A DNA stretch of 64,000 nt from Aradus depressus (Eukaryota > Arthropoda > Insecta > Hemiptera > Aradidae). The notes below the pieces were generated by a model, which ran no database searches, was not told the origin of the DNA, and saw only the letters and a program-made list of their open reading frames with translations. This document shows, piece by piece, positions 24,501 to 31,070 of the stretch. Each line of letters starts with the position of its first letter. Within the stretch, counting starts at the first letter, position 1. The DNA is taken from positions 4,898,001 to 4,962,000 of the forward strand of contig OY759214.1 of the NCBI GenBank assembly GCA_963662175.1. The letters run 5' to 3'. A program made the position numbers and the translations under genes.

Positions 24501-25214
24501 TCAACTTGCGGACAACACATCAACGAAAACAAACACCATTTTCATATACGAGTAAATACAGGCAAACAATATCTACATTTTTGAGACAGAGGTCGTTACT
24601 CAACTCACTGGAACAACTGGGAATAAACAGAGCACTACAAAAAGGTAATTGTATGAACGATCAGACCAATCTCAAATATTCACCCCTTTTAACGCCAATA
24701 ATATAATCCTCCAGTCTCTGTGTATAAGTACTTACTTTCTCAAAAACTGTATAATTTCAGAAGCTAGATTTGTTGAAATAATTACCTACTACGCTCCCGC
24801 TGAAGGAGAAAAAGACATGGTGAGTGTTTTTTGAACTATTTCTTACCCCTTCGTCGAGCGTGCAAGTGCTAGGTTCCAATGAAGGATATTTTTCTATAAA
24901 AGCTAGTAGCTAGTCAGTTGTCCGAACGAAGCAATGTCTCTACTTTGGTTCGAAGTTTTTTTTTACTTTTTATTTTATACAATAACTATTGCATTCGGCC
25001 ACAAACTTTCGCAAAATTTTGTATAAATGACTCCTGAACAGAATCCAAGTTTTTGGCAATGTTTCAGAAAAAGGAAGAAAAAAATTCACAACTTGGGCCA
25101 TCATACCCGTCTTATTCGAAGGGCACCCTTTCTGCTTCCCGTAGAAGACGAGGTATCATTTTCACTAACTGCCTTTTGTGGTGTACAGGGGTAAAAAATA
25201 TGGCCGCTAGTTAG
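1177..25214 (+). CDS. putative spliced host gene (about 8 exons), product unknown
   Basis: This is a gene model built by hand from splice signals. The coding segments are 1177-1261 (tentative), 1300-1355, 2045-2080, 17443-17587, 20959-21026, 22361-22442, 24761-24819 and 25068-25214. Each follows a pyrimidine-rich AG acceptor and the internal ones end at GTAAGT-, GTAAGC-, GTAAGA-, GTAATC- or GTGAGT-type donors. Codon phases agree across every junction (0/0, 0/0, 1/2, 0/0, 1/2, 0/0) and no segment has a stop in the joined frame. The product would be about 220 residues if translation starts at the ATG in the first segment. It has an acidic stretch, a lysine-rich stretch and an arginine run near the end, with no signal peptide or membrane segment seen. 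I do not recognise the family. The 15.4-kb intron between the third and fourth segments is packed with transposons. A missed exon is possible there, although the phases do not require one. Confidence 0.6.
1300..1355 (+). CDS. host gene exon, RANKLIYSFGTPVTDNEY
   Basis: The acceptor TTTTACTTTTCAG precedes 56 bases (two bases plus 18 codons) followed by the donor GTAAGTAA. The exon ends in phase 0, matching the next one. The encoded residues are RANKLIYSFGTPVTDNEY. Confidence 0.6.
2045..2080 (+). CDS. host gene micro-exon, NFYNCFMESSGY
   Basis: A 36-base segment in phase 0/0 lies between the acceptor TCTTCTATTTTCAG and the donor GTAAGCATG. It encodes NFYNCFMESSGY. It is very short, but both splice sites are strong and its phase fits both neighbours. 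Confidence 0.55.
2200..3390 (+). pseudogene. LOA/I-group non-LTR remnant: RT, RNase H, zinc motif
   Basis: Reading across frames, the + strand shows RT motif A as LISLDLQGAFN...AWWPAI (about 2220-2275), a CPQG motif B relic (about 2390), then a thumb region with VKYLGVTIDSKFTFNKHV (about 2694-2745). An RNase H tail follows (VRAHDGVAGNVHADCLAKEA, about 2952-3010), and finally a CFC...H...C zinc-type motif (about 3278-3330). RT followed by RNase H and a terminal CCHC is the layout of LOA/I-group elements. Many stops and frameshifts make it inactive. It lies in the proposed 15-kb host intron. Confidence 0.75.
3690..4240 (-). pseudogene. Tc1 transposase, C-terminal (DDE) half
   Basis: The minus strand encodes, from 4240 downward, VMFVDESR (first catalytic Asp region), a MVWAGI motif, and then in 3744-4115 FLDDNSCPHRR (second Asp region) and SPDLNPIEHMWYALQRRL (the region of the third acidic residue). 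These are the hallmarks of the Tc1/IS630 DDE transposase. At least one stop (after VDESR) and frame changes are present. Confidence 0.85.
4470..6233 (+). pseudogene. R1-clade ORF1 (gag-like nucleic-acid-binding protein)
   Basis: One frame runs from about 4470 to the TAG at 6231 with a single internal stop (TAA at 4932-4934). The true ATG is unclear because the first 300 bases are proline-rich and GTG/TTG codons open the two halves. Order: Pro-rich N-terminus, basic stretches (KKKKR), a conserved region about 5450-5960, then three zinc knuckles at about 5980-6180 (CNRCQGFGHIAKYC, CAWCSAENHSDTKC, and a third CCHC). ORF1 proteins of this clade bind element RNA and DNA and form particles. The stop overlaps the ORF2 ATG at 6223. 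Confidence 0.8.
6223..9331 (+). pseudogene. R1-clade ORF2: APE endonuclease and reverse transcriptase
   Basis: The protein begins at the ATG at 6223 (overlapping the ORF1 stop) but shifts frame near 6300, before LALQEPYCVRG. The endonuclease covers about 6310-6900 with ILADVNSWS, GRLLDVIARHDL and the SSDHCVI end motif. The RT covers about 7560-8500: SYRPISLLPVSGKVLE, then a frameshift near 7920, then DIAAAFDCAWW (motif A), GCPQGSVLGPTLWN (motif B) and AYVDDLVV (catalytic YVDD). Another frameshift near 9090 precedes the terminal CSCGGVETAEHVVLEC zinc motif (about 9139-9186). There is no RNase H, as expected for R1. The endonuclease nicks the target and the RT primes on it; three frameshifts would abolish the protein here. 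Confidence 0.85.
9332..9596 (+). other. R1-clade 3' UTR and poly(A)
   Basis: A GC-rich 3' UTR ends in GACCCCCTCAGGGGGTC-type inverted sequence (about 9528-9546), then CACCCT and an A-run of about 37 at 9557-9593. The short hairpin just before poly(A) may be the 3' recognition element for the RT; that role is inferred. Confidence 0.7.
9611..9660 (+). mobile_element. second, severely 5'-truncated copy of the same 3' tail
   Basis: Directly after the right target duplication comes GGGGTGATGTGACCGACTCC and CTCAGGCGGTCAGGAGCATT, a diverged repeat of the 3' end at 9514-9556. The adjoining Tc1 sequence shows a near-duplicated ACTGGTCA/AATGGTCA, so this looks like an older insertion of about 50 bp at virtually the same site. 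Confidence 0.7.
9660..10082 (-). pseudogene. Tc1 transposase, N-terminal (HTH) half
   Basis: Read on the minus strand from an ATG at 10082: a basic start, then a paired-like helix-turn-helix region with RVSQSVVSSCGTLGRHRETG, a GSGSQRITT linker and NLVILARRNPFLTARQL, all characteristic of Tc1-family DNA-binding domains. After a frameshift near 9830 it continues as TIRNRL and QQRLAWCTMRVSEDTNW down to about 9670, where the R1 tails interrupt it. Confidence 0.85.
10346..10640. other. AT-rich stretch without recognised gene
   Basis: Flanking sequence between the Tc1 right end and the 111-bp satellite. No coding or repeat structure was seen. Confidence 0.5.
10650..11640. repeat. 111-bp satellite array, about 8-9 copies
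   Basis: The unit (for example GATTTGAAGATAATTTCATG at 10677, 10788, 10899 and onward) repeats every 111 bp with few differences (AGG/GGG after AAATTGT, one GATCAC variant). It contains the palindrome GCGATCGC. Since 111 is 37 codons, the array stays open on both strands (10589-11572 plus, 10650-11486 minus). Those frames are consequences of the repeat, not genes. The last copy is diverged. Confidence 0.95.
11873..11914 (-). ncRNA. hammerhead-ribozyme-like motif, left terminus
   Basis: On the minus strand: ACCA, core CTGATGA, a hairpin with GACGC/GCGTC arms, GAAA, a short third stem AAC-CA-GTT, then C and TGGT pairing with the ACCA. This is the hammerhead order with stem I ACCA/UGGU. Hammerheads are known from PLE terminal repeats; activity here is inferred. 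One extra U lies between core and stem II. Confidence 0.55.
12300..13620 (+). repeat. 143-bp tandem array, about 9 copies, inside the Helitron
   Basis: CCTAAGTATA recurs at about 12446, 12589, 12733, 12876, 13018, 13163 and 13304, spacing 141-145 bp. Each unit contains CATGAAATTTCACATGTAGT, a GGCGTCCCAAAGTTTTG block and a G-run (GGGAGGGGGGGTTGT). Copies diverge progressively toward the right. Confidence 0.9.
13630..14580 (+). repeat. 63-bp dimeric array (about 15 copies) inside the Helitron
   Basis: TACTAGCTGTGGGGTCCGC and TACTAGCTGTGATGCCCAGC alternate, about 32 bp each, giving a dimer of about 63 bp. A short reprise follows at 14640-14880, with TGAATTTCACATGTAGTAGT repeated from 13625. Open frames here (for example 14107-14334) only reflect the period. 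Confidence 0.85.
15036..15650 (-). CDS. GIY-YIG endonuclease domain of the Penelope-like element
   Basis: An open frame of 204 residues on the minus strand. It contains the PLE linker region, then the GIY-YIG core GVYKLTCGDCNATYIGQTGR (about residues 80-99), the catalytic-region Arg of KLHIRTKEHLRR, and a downstream Glu in DILEGLEIRL. In PLEs this domain follows the RT and cuts the target DNA. Here the RT is absent upstream, so the protein is a fragment whose ATG at 15650 is probably incidental. The frame is undamaged, but it cannot mobilise the element alone. Confidence 0.85.
   Translation of the reverse strand: MVERMIKKKVTNKLMPRGLKRNEDVYKNWCVLPYLGPVSERMGRTITRDGVRVAYRNDNTLRNCFPSLKDRVPFRDKSGVYKLTCGDCNATYIGQTGRKLHIRTKEHLRRRDSEFFIHCQNEGHTGTHRVALLHEGTKRRRMDILEGLEIRLSLYEDSKSLNKKIEVKNSLLLPDLPGVRDWSKTKGSSCPVRDVVEIGYGWVL
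15765..15806 (+). ncRNA. hammerhead-ribozyme-like motif, right terminus
   Basis: ACCA, CTGATGA, a hairpin with ACGC/GCGT arms, GAAA, the palindromic stem III AACCGGTT, C, then TGGT pairing with ACCA. The self-complementary third stem is what dimeric hammerheads use. The motif lies in the inverted terminal repeat on the strand opposite to the left copy. Function is inferred. Confidence 0.6.
16060..17260 (-). mobile_element. second Tc1/mariner-like element, degenerate
   Basis: The left end CACTACAGGTCAAAAGTATT is typical of Tc1 terminal repeats. Minus-strand coding includes KSYTLTSPNFRFLVLDDEHF (17067-17255, around the first catalytic Asp) and INIMIWPPQSPVLNPIELLWGKL (16468-16854, third acidic motif, quoted in part). 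The N-terminal domain and right terminus are missing. A SINE interrupts its left part. Confidence 0.7.
16261..16628 (+). mobile_element. tRNA-derived SINE with 13-bp target duplication
   Basis: ATTCCAGGCATTC at 16261-16273 and again at 16616-16628 flanks a 342-bp body (16274-16615). The head is tRNA-like, with box A TAGCTCAGTGGTATGCG at 16286 and box B GGTTCGTAGCCC at 16330. A body with CCGTCCTTCGGATGGGACG follows, and there is no long A-tail. It would be transcribed by Pol III and mobilised by a partner LINE, not identified here. It is inserted in the second Tc1-like element. Confidence 0.88.
17443..17587 (+). CDS. host gene exon, 48 codons
   Basis: The acceptor TTTTTGTTGACAG and the donor GTAAGAG bound 145 bases in phase 0 to 1. 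It starts AIIDENDSMFTLVYTFYVAS and continues with a Lys-rich part (KGEKKTPKE) and NNVREGCAK. The leftover T joins TT from 20959 to give Phe. This is the longest and most protein-like exon. A 99-bp array begins only 58 bases downstream. Confidence 0.65.
17645..17944. repeat. 99-bp tandem array, 3 copies
   Basis: AAAGATGAATTGAGAAGAGA starts at 17645, 17744 and 17843 with almost no change between units. At 33 codons per unit it stays open on both strands (17653-18048 plus, 17601-17939 minus); those frames are artefacts. Confidence 0.93.
18290..19035 (+). pseudogene. Jockey-type RT fragment, heavily decayed
   Basis: Read across frames: GVPQSDILSPNLFNLYYHDM (motif B region, about 18325-18385), a YLDDILLI catalytic-box relic at about 18413, KYLGIHLDTKFTWN at about 18590-18632, LSYAAPIWLA near 18745, and a C-terminal part to about 19030. 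The order matches a Jockey RT from the catalytic core to the C-terminus. Several stops and frameshifts make it inactive. Confidence 0.75.
19036..20369. other. AT-rich intronic stretch
   Basis: About 1.3 kb of A/T-rich sequence with no coding frame, terminal repeat or array that I can support. A slightly GC-richer segment at 19620-19990 contains GTGGACACAAC, a word shared with the 85-bp array at 23.1 kb. The overlap is too short to be meaningful. Confidence 0.5.
20370..20615 (-). pseudogene. 3' end of a non-LTR element (C-terminal His/Cys segment and 3' UTR)
   Basis: The minus strand reads EENETPVHILSRCGALESRR and then KQVMEGTCRKILDYIKDTGL, the terminal zinc/His segment found after RT or RNase H in I-group and related elements. 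The 3' UTR follows. Only this tail remains. Confidence 0.6.
20959..21026 (+). CDS. host gene exon, 22 codons
   Basis: The acceptor is TCAATTTAAAG and the donor GTAAGTATA. Two leading bases (TT) complete the codon from the previous exon, then KSGKLEWGYLTSRCIAALEK and KF follow. It ends in phase 0. The acceptor has a weak pyrimidine tract; the donor is strong. Confidence 0.6.
21360..21495. other. GC-rich island of unknown origin
   Basis: A sharp GC-rich block (GCCGGGGGCCCCCTGTAG, CTCCCGGTTGGTCGCTGACC) in AT-rich surroundings. Its composition suggests a fragment of an inserted element. No coding frame or tRNA boxes are visible, so I leave it unassigned. Confidence 0.4.
21496..22360. other. intronic sequence without recognised feature
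   Basis: Moderately AT-rich. The 72-codon open frame at 21598-21816 is hydrophobic but has no family resemblance, splice context or codon signal that I trust. Confidence 0.45.
22361..22442 (+). CDS. host gene exon, 27 codons
   Basis: The acceptor TTTTATTTACTTAG and the donor GTAATC bound 82 bases, phase 0 to 1. It encodes FENESDPAHATTSVAIDREV and then TEEDHID, an acidic segment. The last G joins AA of the next exon to give Glu. Confidence 0.6.
22478..23092 (-). mobile_element. short hAT-type element remnant
   Basis: The minus strand at 22776-22964 encodes IPVSVASCERSFSKLKLIKT, the signature of the hAT C-terminal dimerisation domain, followed by a damaged end. The flanks carry GCCCTAGGCGA (about 22512 and 23058) with GC-rich CCCGCCCCGCCG-like termini as in many hAT ends. 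Only about 0.6 kb remains, without the catalytic core. Confidence 0.7.
23134..23815. repeat. 85-bp tandem array, 8 copies
   Basis: AAGTCTTCTCTCTACACTAA and GTGGACACAACGTTATAACG repeat at 85-bp spacing from 23134 (23219, 23304, 23389 and onward). Copies alternate CTCTCTCTTAGG and CTCTTTCTTAGG, hinting at a two-unit higher-order period in the second half. No open frame of note. Confidence 0.92.
24055..24745. pseudogene. Penelope-like GIY-YIG remnants in inverted orientation
   Basis: The minus strand 24083-24430 reads a decayed GIY-YIG C-terminal region (YTDTTYNSVKSNFAQHFNEN and then NGQTNLKYSPLLSPIM). The plus strand 24465-24710 reads a diverged copy of the same (NEN..., NDQTNLKYSPLLTPI). The two face away from each other across a spacer of about 40-160 bp, making an imperfect inverted repeat of about 240 bp per arm. 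No RT remains. Confidence 0.7.
24761..24819 (+). CDS. host gene exon, 19 codons
   Basis: The acceptor GTATAATTTCAG and the strong donor GTGAGTG bound 59 bases. Two leading bases complete Glu, then ARFVEIITYYAPAEGEKDM follows; it ends in phase 0. It starts just after the PLE remnant. Confidence 0.62.
25068..25214 (+). CDS. host gene exon, probably terminal
   Basis: The acceptor is GGCAATGTTTCAG, phase 0. It encodes KKEEKNSQLGPSYPSYSKGT, a Ser/Arg part with four Arg in a row, and runs in frame to TAG at 25212-25214. A possible GT donor at 25153 would allow further splicing, so the last 20 codons are uncertain. An AATAAA near 25464 could serve polyadenylation. Confidence 0.55.
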   Translation, partial: KKEEKNSQLGPSYPSYSKGTLSASRRRRGIIFTNCLLWCTGVKNMAAS

Positions 25215-25650
25215 AGTAAATTTACACCATGAATAGTAACAGGATACGTCATACAAATGTATACATCAAGATAGCCTAAGTATATTGTAGTGTGTCGTTT
25301 TGACAACTACATTACATTATGGTCATAAATAGTAAATTAAGGGGGGTGAATCTATTTGGTATGTAATGACCTAATTGATTTAAAAAAAAAAAAATGATAT
25401 CGATTGACTAAAAAAGTTAATCGATATGTTAATTATAATTAGATAAAAAAATTCATAAATCCACAATAAAGAAAAAAAAGAAAAATAACGGAGCATAAGT
25501 AAATTTTAAATAAAAATTATAATGAGATGCTGATTAGGCATTACATAATCAGGAGAGCCATGGTACGAAAAACATGGGAGTCGTATGTGAGACAGTGAGA
25601 GAGGAAGTAGTGATCTTTCTCTGTGCAAAAAAAAAAGTAATTAATCAAGT
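25215..25650. other. AT-rich flank with possible poly(A) signal
   Basis: There is no open frame. CACAATAAAGAAAAAA near 25461 may be the poly(A) signal of the upstream gene. The right part may belong to the LTR of the plus-strand Gypsy-like element that follows. Confidence 0.4.
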
Positions 25651-26637
25651 GAATTTGTGGAGAGAGTGGTGAAAAGGGATGAGGGATGCAGTCGATGGGA
25701 CTAGAACAAGATAAGTATTTATATTTGTGGAGAGAGTGGTGAAAAGGGATGAGGGATGCAGTCGATGGGACTAGAACAAGGTAAGTATTTATATTTGTGG
25801 AGAGAGTGGTGAAAAGGGATGAGGGATGCAGTCGATGGGACTAGAACAAGGTAAGTATTTATATTTGTGGAGAGAGTGGTGAAAAGGGATGAGGGATGCA
25901 GTCGATGGGACTAGAACAAGATAAGTATTTATATTTGTGGAGAGAGTGGTGAAAAGTGATGAGGGATGCAGTCGATGGGACTAGAACAAGGTAAGTATTT
26001 ATATTTGTGGAGAGAGTGGTGAAAAGGGATGAGGGATGCAGTCGATGGGACTAGAACAAGATAAGTATTTATATTTGTGGAGAGAGTGGTGAAAAGTGAT
26101 GAGGGATGCAGTCGATGGGACTAGAACAAGATAAGTATTTATATTTGTGGAGAGAGTGGTGAAAAGTGATGAGGGATGCAGTCGATGGGACTAGAACAAG
26201 ATAAGTATTTATATTTGTGGAGAGAGTGGTGAAAAGGGATGAGGGATGCAGTCGATGGGACTAGAACAAGATAAGTATTTATATTTGTGGAGTGAGTGGT
26301 GAAAAGTGATGAGGGATGCAGTCGATGGGACTAGAACAAGATAAGTATTTATATTTGTGGAGTGAGTGGTGAAAAGGGATGAGGGATGCAGTCGATGGGA
26401 CTAGAACAAGATAAGTATTTATATTTGTGGAGTGAGTGGTGAAAAGGGATGAGGGATGCAGTCGATGGGACTAGAACAAGATAAGTATTTATATTTGTGG
26501 AGAGAGTGGTGAAAAGTGATGAGGGATGCAGTCGATGGGACTAGAACAAGATAAGTATTTATATTTGTGGAGTGAGTGGTGAAAAGTGATGAGGGATGCA
26601 GTCGATGGGACTAGAACAAGATAAGTATTTATATTTT
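25651..26637 (+). repeat. 70-bp tandem array, 14 copies, with splice-donor-like words
   Basis: ATATTTGTGGAGAGAGTGGT recurs every 70 bp from about 25651 to 26631. Each unit ends ACTAGAACAAG followed by ATAAGTATTT or, in at least three early copies, GTAAGTATTT. Copies also vary in AGAGAGTGG/AGTGAGTGG and AAGGGAT/AAGTGAT. It lies upstream of a primer-binding-like site, so it may be inside the 5' LTR or leader of the following element. Confidence 0.93.
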
Positions 26638-26842
26638 TCTTAGAAAGTCACCATGAACAGAGCGTAACAATTTCAACAAGTGGACGAGCTGAAGGAGCGT
26701 CTCATGGACGATTCTCCTTTCATCAGGATCATCGCTATCAAGGGAGTCTGTTATCAGATGGCCAACACTCATTATGAACAGAGCGTAACAATCGTCGCAA
26801 CGAACAGGGACTGGAAATAATTAGTATAGTAAATATTAAAAA

Positions 26843-26862
26843 TGGCGCCCAGAAATATTGGA
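26843..26862 (+). promoter_or_regulatory. putative primer-binding site of the + strand Gypsy-like element
   Basis: TGGCGCCCAGAAATATTGG begins with the TGGCGCCC shared by Lys-type tRNA primer sites of many insect LTR elements. It lies about 110 bases before a gag ATG. The 5' LTR would end just left of it, but no second LTR copy is in the window to prove this. Confidence 0.5.
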
Positions 26863-26954
26863 CATGATGAGTGAGTGAAGGGTAACGCAGAAAATAATTT
26901 TAAGTGTGATTTTTTTAAATTTAAGTATTTATATTTTTGTATATCTTTGATACC

Positions 26955-28191
26955 ATGGCGGAGGAAATAATATATGTGGACTTGGGAGAAGGGAATACGG
27001 AACGGGTTGTAGTTGCGGTAGATGATACAGAAAGTCGTAGGGAAAGCCATATTTATAGTGAGGGACCGAGTACCGAATCAGAATCGGGTATTTATGATTT
27101 AACAATAAATGAAGAGGTTAACAAAGAGAGAGAAACATCAACTCCTAAAAGTATTAAAAATAAAACGGATGAGGGCCTTCAGCCAAAAAGTGACACGAAT
27201 GTGGGGTTGGAAAAAATGATGGAAATGTTAATAAAAAATATAAACGAAAATCATTCAGAATTAAATTTAAAATTCGAGCAACAATCCAAAAAATTAAACG
27301 AAATGAAATCAGAAGTAACTTCAAAAATTGACGAGTTAAAGGAGGACGTTAGCGCAAATTTTGAGAATATTAAAACATATGTAAATAAACGTTTCGATGA
27401 AGTAAATAAAAAAATAGAGGAGATGAAGGATAACTGTAACATCAGTATGAATGATATTAATAGTCAATAGTGTTAAAAAAATAAATCAAGATGAACATAA
27501 TAACATTAGGGAAAGAATAGATAAGGAAAAAGAAAGAACAGATCGGGAAATGGGTAATATAGTACAAATAGTAGAAAAAGTGCAGGGGGATATTGGGGAA
27601 CTTAAATCGGAAAATAATAGGAATAATATTACTGTTGCCGAAATGAAGGAGGAATTAGACAAGGGAGTGAGGTATGTAATCGCAGAGACAATGTTGGGTC
27701 TGAGTCCGGGAGCTAGACAGGGTCAATATAAGAAACTTCCTAAATTCAATGATAATATCAAGGAAAATCCTATCGAGTTTATTAAGAAACTTGAGGAGTA
27801 TTTTGAAATGCTCCATATTAGTAGTTGGAAGGAAAATCCTATCGAGTTTATTAAGAAACTTGAGGAGTATTTTGAAATGCTCCATATTAGTAGTTGGAAG
27901 GAAAATCCTATCGAGTTTATTAAGAAACTTGAGGAGTATTTTGAAATGCTCCATATTAGTAGTTGGAAGGAAAATCCTATCGAGTTTATTAAGAAACTTG
28001 AGGAGTATTTTGAAATACTCCATATCAGTAGTTGGAAGGAAAATCCTATCGAGTGTATTAAGAAACTTGAGGAGTATTTTGAAATGCTCCATATTAGTAG
28101 TTGGAAGGAAAATCCTATCGAGTTTATTAAGAAACTTGAGGAGTATTTTGAAATGCTCCATATTAGTAGTTGGAAGGAAAATCCTATCGAG
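26955..28191 (+). pseudogene. gag of a Ty3/Gypsy-like element, first part
   Basis: It starts at an ATG in the context ACCATGG. The acidic N-terminus is followed by a long Lys/Glu-rich coiled coil (about 27200-27640) and a capsid-like start (KLPKFNDN, about 27735). A one-base shift near 27470 breaks the frame. From about 27764 the segment ENPIEFIKKLEEYFEML...SSWK is amplified, and at 28191 an LTR element interrupts the gene, which resumes at 33182. Gag proteins assemble the particle; this copy is dead. Confidence 0.7.
27764..28191 (+). repeat. 69-bp in-frame duplication within gag, about 6 units
   Basis: GAAAATCCTATCGAGTTTAT starts at about 27763, 27832, 27901, 27970, 28039 and 28108. Each unit adds 23 codons, ending HISSWK. 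One unit has ATACTCCATATCAG and two have GAGTGT for GAGTTT. The final copy is cut by the LTR element and completed after 33181. Confidence 0.93.
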
Positions 28192-28994
28192 TGTGATAAA
28201 AACTTGTTTGCTACCACATTTCCTGTAGAAATTTGATCTCTTTTGTTTATTTAAATTTTGATTTCTACAGTAATTTGCCCTAAAAAAAATATTATCAATA
28301 ATTTAAGACGTGCAATTTTTAAGAAAGTACACGTATACAACGAAAAAAATTCAATTAAACAAACTTTACACTTGGATTCACAAAGAGATACCAATTTTTA
28401 ATAATTTTAAATAATATTAATTTCTAATCCAAAGGTTTTTCAAATGATACTACTACTGGGTCAACAGGGAAGATGAATAGAATAGAATTTGAAGAGGACA
28501 AATAATTGGGTTATTATCTATATTTACATATTTAAATTTTAAAAAAACTTAACATTTGAACAAACAAAACAAAAATTTACAATGGCACAAAAACATTAAA
28601 TTAATACTTAAAAAACTATTTCTTTTTTTTTTTTTATTTTGGGCATATTGAAAAATATATATATTATTAATTGTACCTTCTCGACGCCTCTACCACAAAA
28701 AAACCAGACCCCGTCAACTCTTCACACTTTAATTCCACCCCAGTCAACTTTCATCTTATTGTTCAACTTCATTTTTATTTAAAACATATCAAACCACATG
28801 CACCGTTTAAGAGCTAGCTCACGACTCCATTCCACTCAACACTATTTCACAGCTGTTTTTTATATGTTTTCTTGTTTTGTTTCTCAAACACCTTGATATA
28901 TATCTAATATATATATGATATTAGATTATAATAAAAAAAATTACTTTTTATTCATAAAAAATTCATTAAAAAATGTTCCGTAGTGTACATCACA
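28192..28994 (-). repeat. family A LTR (3' LTR), 803 bp
   Basis: TG...CA bounded. It is identical by eye to the right copy over long stretches but lacks the extra ten bases after AGTAATTTGCC and has a few substitutions (for example TACTTAAAAA versus TACTCAAAAA). Confidence 0.9.
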
Positions 28995-31070
28995 TTTGCC
29001 TTTTCCTTCTTTTAAAAAAAAATGTTTGTTCACAAAATTTTTTTTTTTTTTTTTTTTTTTATAAGTTCTTTCAGATTTAATTTCTTCCTATACACAGGTT
29101 GATTTAGCTTCTTCCTCGAATCCACATGATAAGCTTCCTCCTTCAATACACAGATGGATTTACGTCTTCCTCCAATTCACATGATAAGCTTCCTCCTCGA
29201 ACGCACATGTTGGCTGGCTCCTTGATGTCTTCAACTCATTGATCAACGATGTATCGAAGTCTCTCTCTCACTTACACTCACTGATTTATTTTTTATATGC
29301 CCAATTCGACGCTCTTTTTATACATATATGCCCATTTTTTATTTTTTTTTTATTACTATTTACAATTATTAAACTTATATATATACGTACTTAATTTCTA
29401 ATAAACAAAAACAAATCTTAATCTAAAAATTTACAATTAATCCTTAACCTAAAGAAAATGTTAACTTAAATTTATAAAAATTTGAACTAATTGAACATAA
29501 AAAATATAATACTAAATTTTTACATATTTACAGGATCAGTCATAGTCATGAAATTAAGTTTGGAAATAATCATGTTGGATGCAGATTTAAGAAATTGCCA
29601 ATTATTTTACTTTCCGCCTTTACCATCAATATACAATTGTATGTATTCAAAATAATTATATAAAAAGATTGTATATAAAAAAATTTACTTGAAATAAAAA
29701 TTAAATAAATCCTTTTTTATTTACTTCATCACACTTCCAAAATATTACTTAACAATCAAAATTAGGCCTCACGCCGGGTAATAAGGAATACAAATTTAAT
29801 TTATTTAATATATATAGTACTTGTCTTTTGAGGTATTAAATTCTTTGAGACGTCCTTCATACTTCCTAACTAAAAAAAATGTATCTCACATATATTTCAT
29901 TTCAATTTACTTCCCTAACTAATTACACCCTAAGAATACTTTCGTCGATGTAGCAAAAATACGGTTCCTCCTATCTCAGGTAGGCAACCAACACTACATC
30001 ATAAATCTCCTATATATATCGCTAGTTCTTTCTAGTCGACACAAAAAAAATCATATCTCGCAGATCAAAAAAATATAAATCTCCAATTAATCACTAGCTC
30101 TTACTAGGATTAAAAAAATAATTTCTCCCAAAACAAATCAATATAATCCCGACGTCTAAAAGAATGTCATCAGCAATTGAATTCAAAACTTCTCTAATAA
30201 CTTCTCTAATTAATATACCCTTTGTTTGTTCCTATTCCTAAAGTTATATAATTTGCTCCTACAACTCTTCCCATTCTCATCTACTCTCTCTATTAAACAA
30301 ATTTACGTAGAAAAAACATGTTACTCAAATAATAAATGAAATTGTCTAAATAATAGAATTTATAATAACAAAAACTTAATAACCTATGCATACATACAAT
30401 TTATATAATATATTATCATTCCACGGCTTCTATACAGTTTCGTTCGTCTTTCTAATTTATAATATTATAATGATTTAGTCACGTCCGGTATCCTAGCTGA
30501 ACAGTTCCGAAACAGAAAATCTGTCCCCTTGACTCGGCCTCAGGAAGTTCGTCATGTCTCCAAAGAGATCTAGGCATCTCTCAGCCTGCTGATTTTATCT
30601 TTCTAACATTTGTAATAAAAAATATAATAAAAAAAATCTATCTTCTTCCATATTATGTTCGTTCAAAATCAATCAGTTATATGTATATGTTTTAATTTTC
30701 AATAATCATTTTTAATAAGTAACTTCTAAATAAAAAAACTTTCACATATTAAATTTGGGTGACTAATCCTTAAATATAATTCTCAGATAATTTTATACTG
30801 ATCCTAACATATAATCTAATCCTAAAAAAAATATAATTCCTAATTACTTTAAACACAGAACTATACCAAAATTCATTCATACTCTTCATGTACCAAAATT
30901 CTCTCATTCAAAAAATAAATTTATCATCCATACTATTATATTAGTCCATGGTCACTTCGTCATATTTTAAATTAATCCTAATTCTGTCATATTAGTCTGT
31001 CAGTCATTTCCTCAAACTCATCCGAGTTGCAAAAAAAAAATAGGTTCACTATAAAAAGTGGCTAATGCAA
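28995..31070. other. non-coding interior of family A
   Basis: AT-rich and without open frames, where a complete LTR element would have pol. It begins with the polypurine tract (minus strand). I see no recognisable RT or integrase relics, suggesting replacement rather than simple decay. Confidence 0.6.

Noticed and set aside
25153..25189. A 37-base intron (GTATCA...GTACAG) inside the last host exon
   Set aside because: It is shorter than known insect introns and unnecessary, because the frame stays open through it to the TAG at 25212.
27655..28217. Minus-strand frames of about 165 codons over the gag repeats
   Set aside because: They are shadows of the 69-bp amplified gag segment; the plus strand has the recognisable gag sequence.
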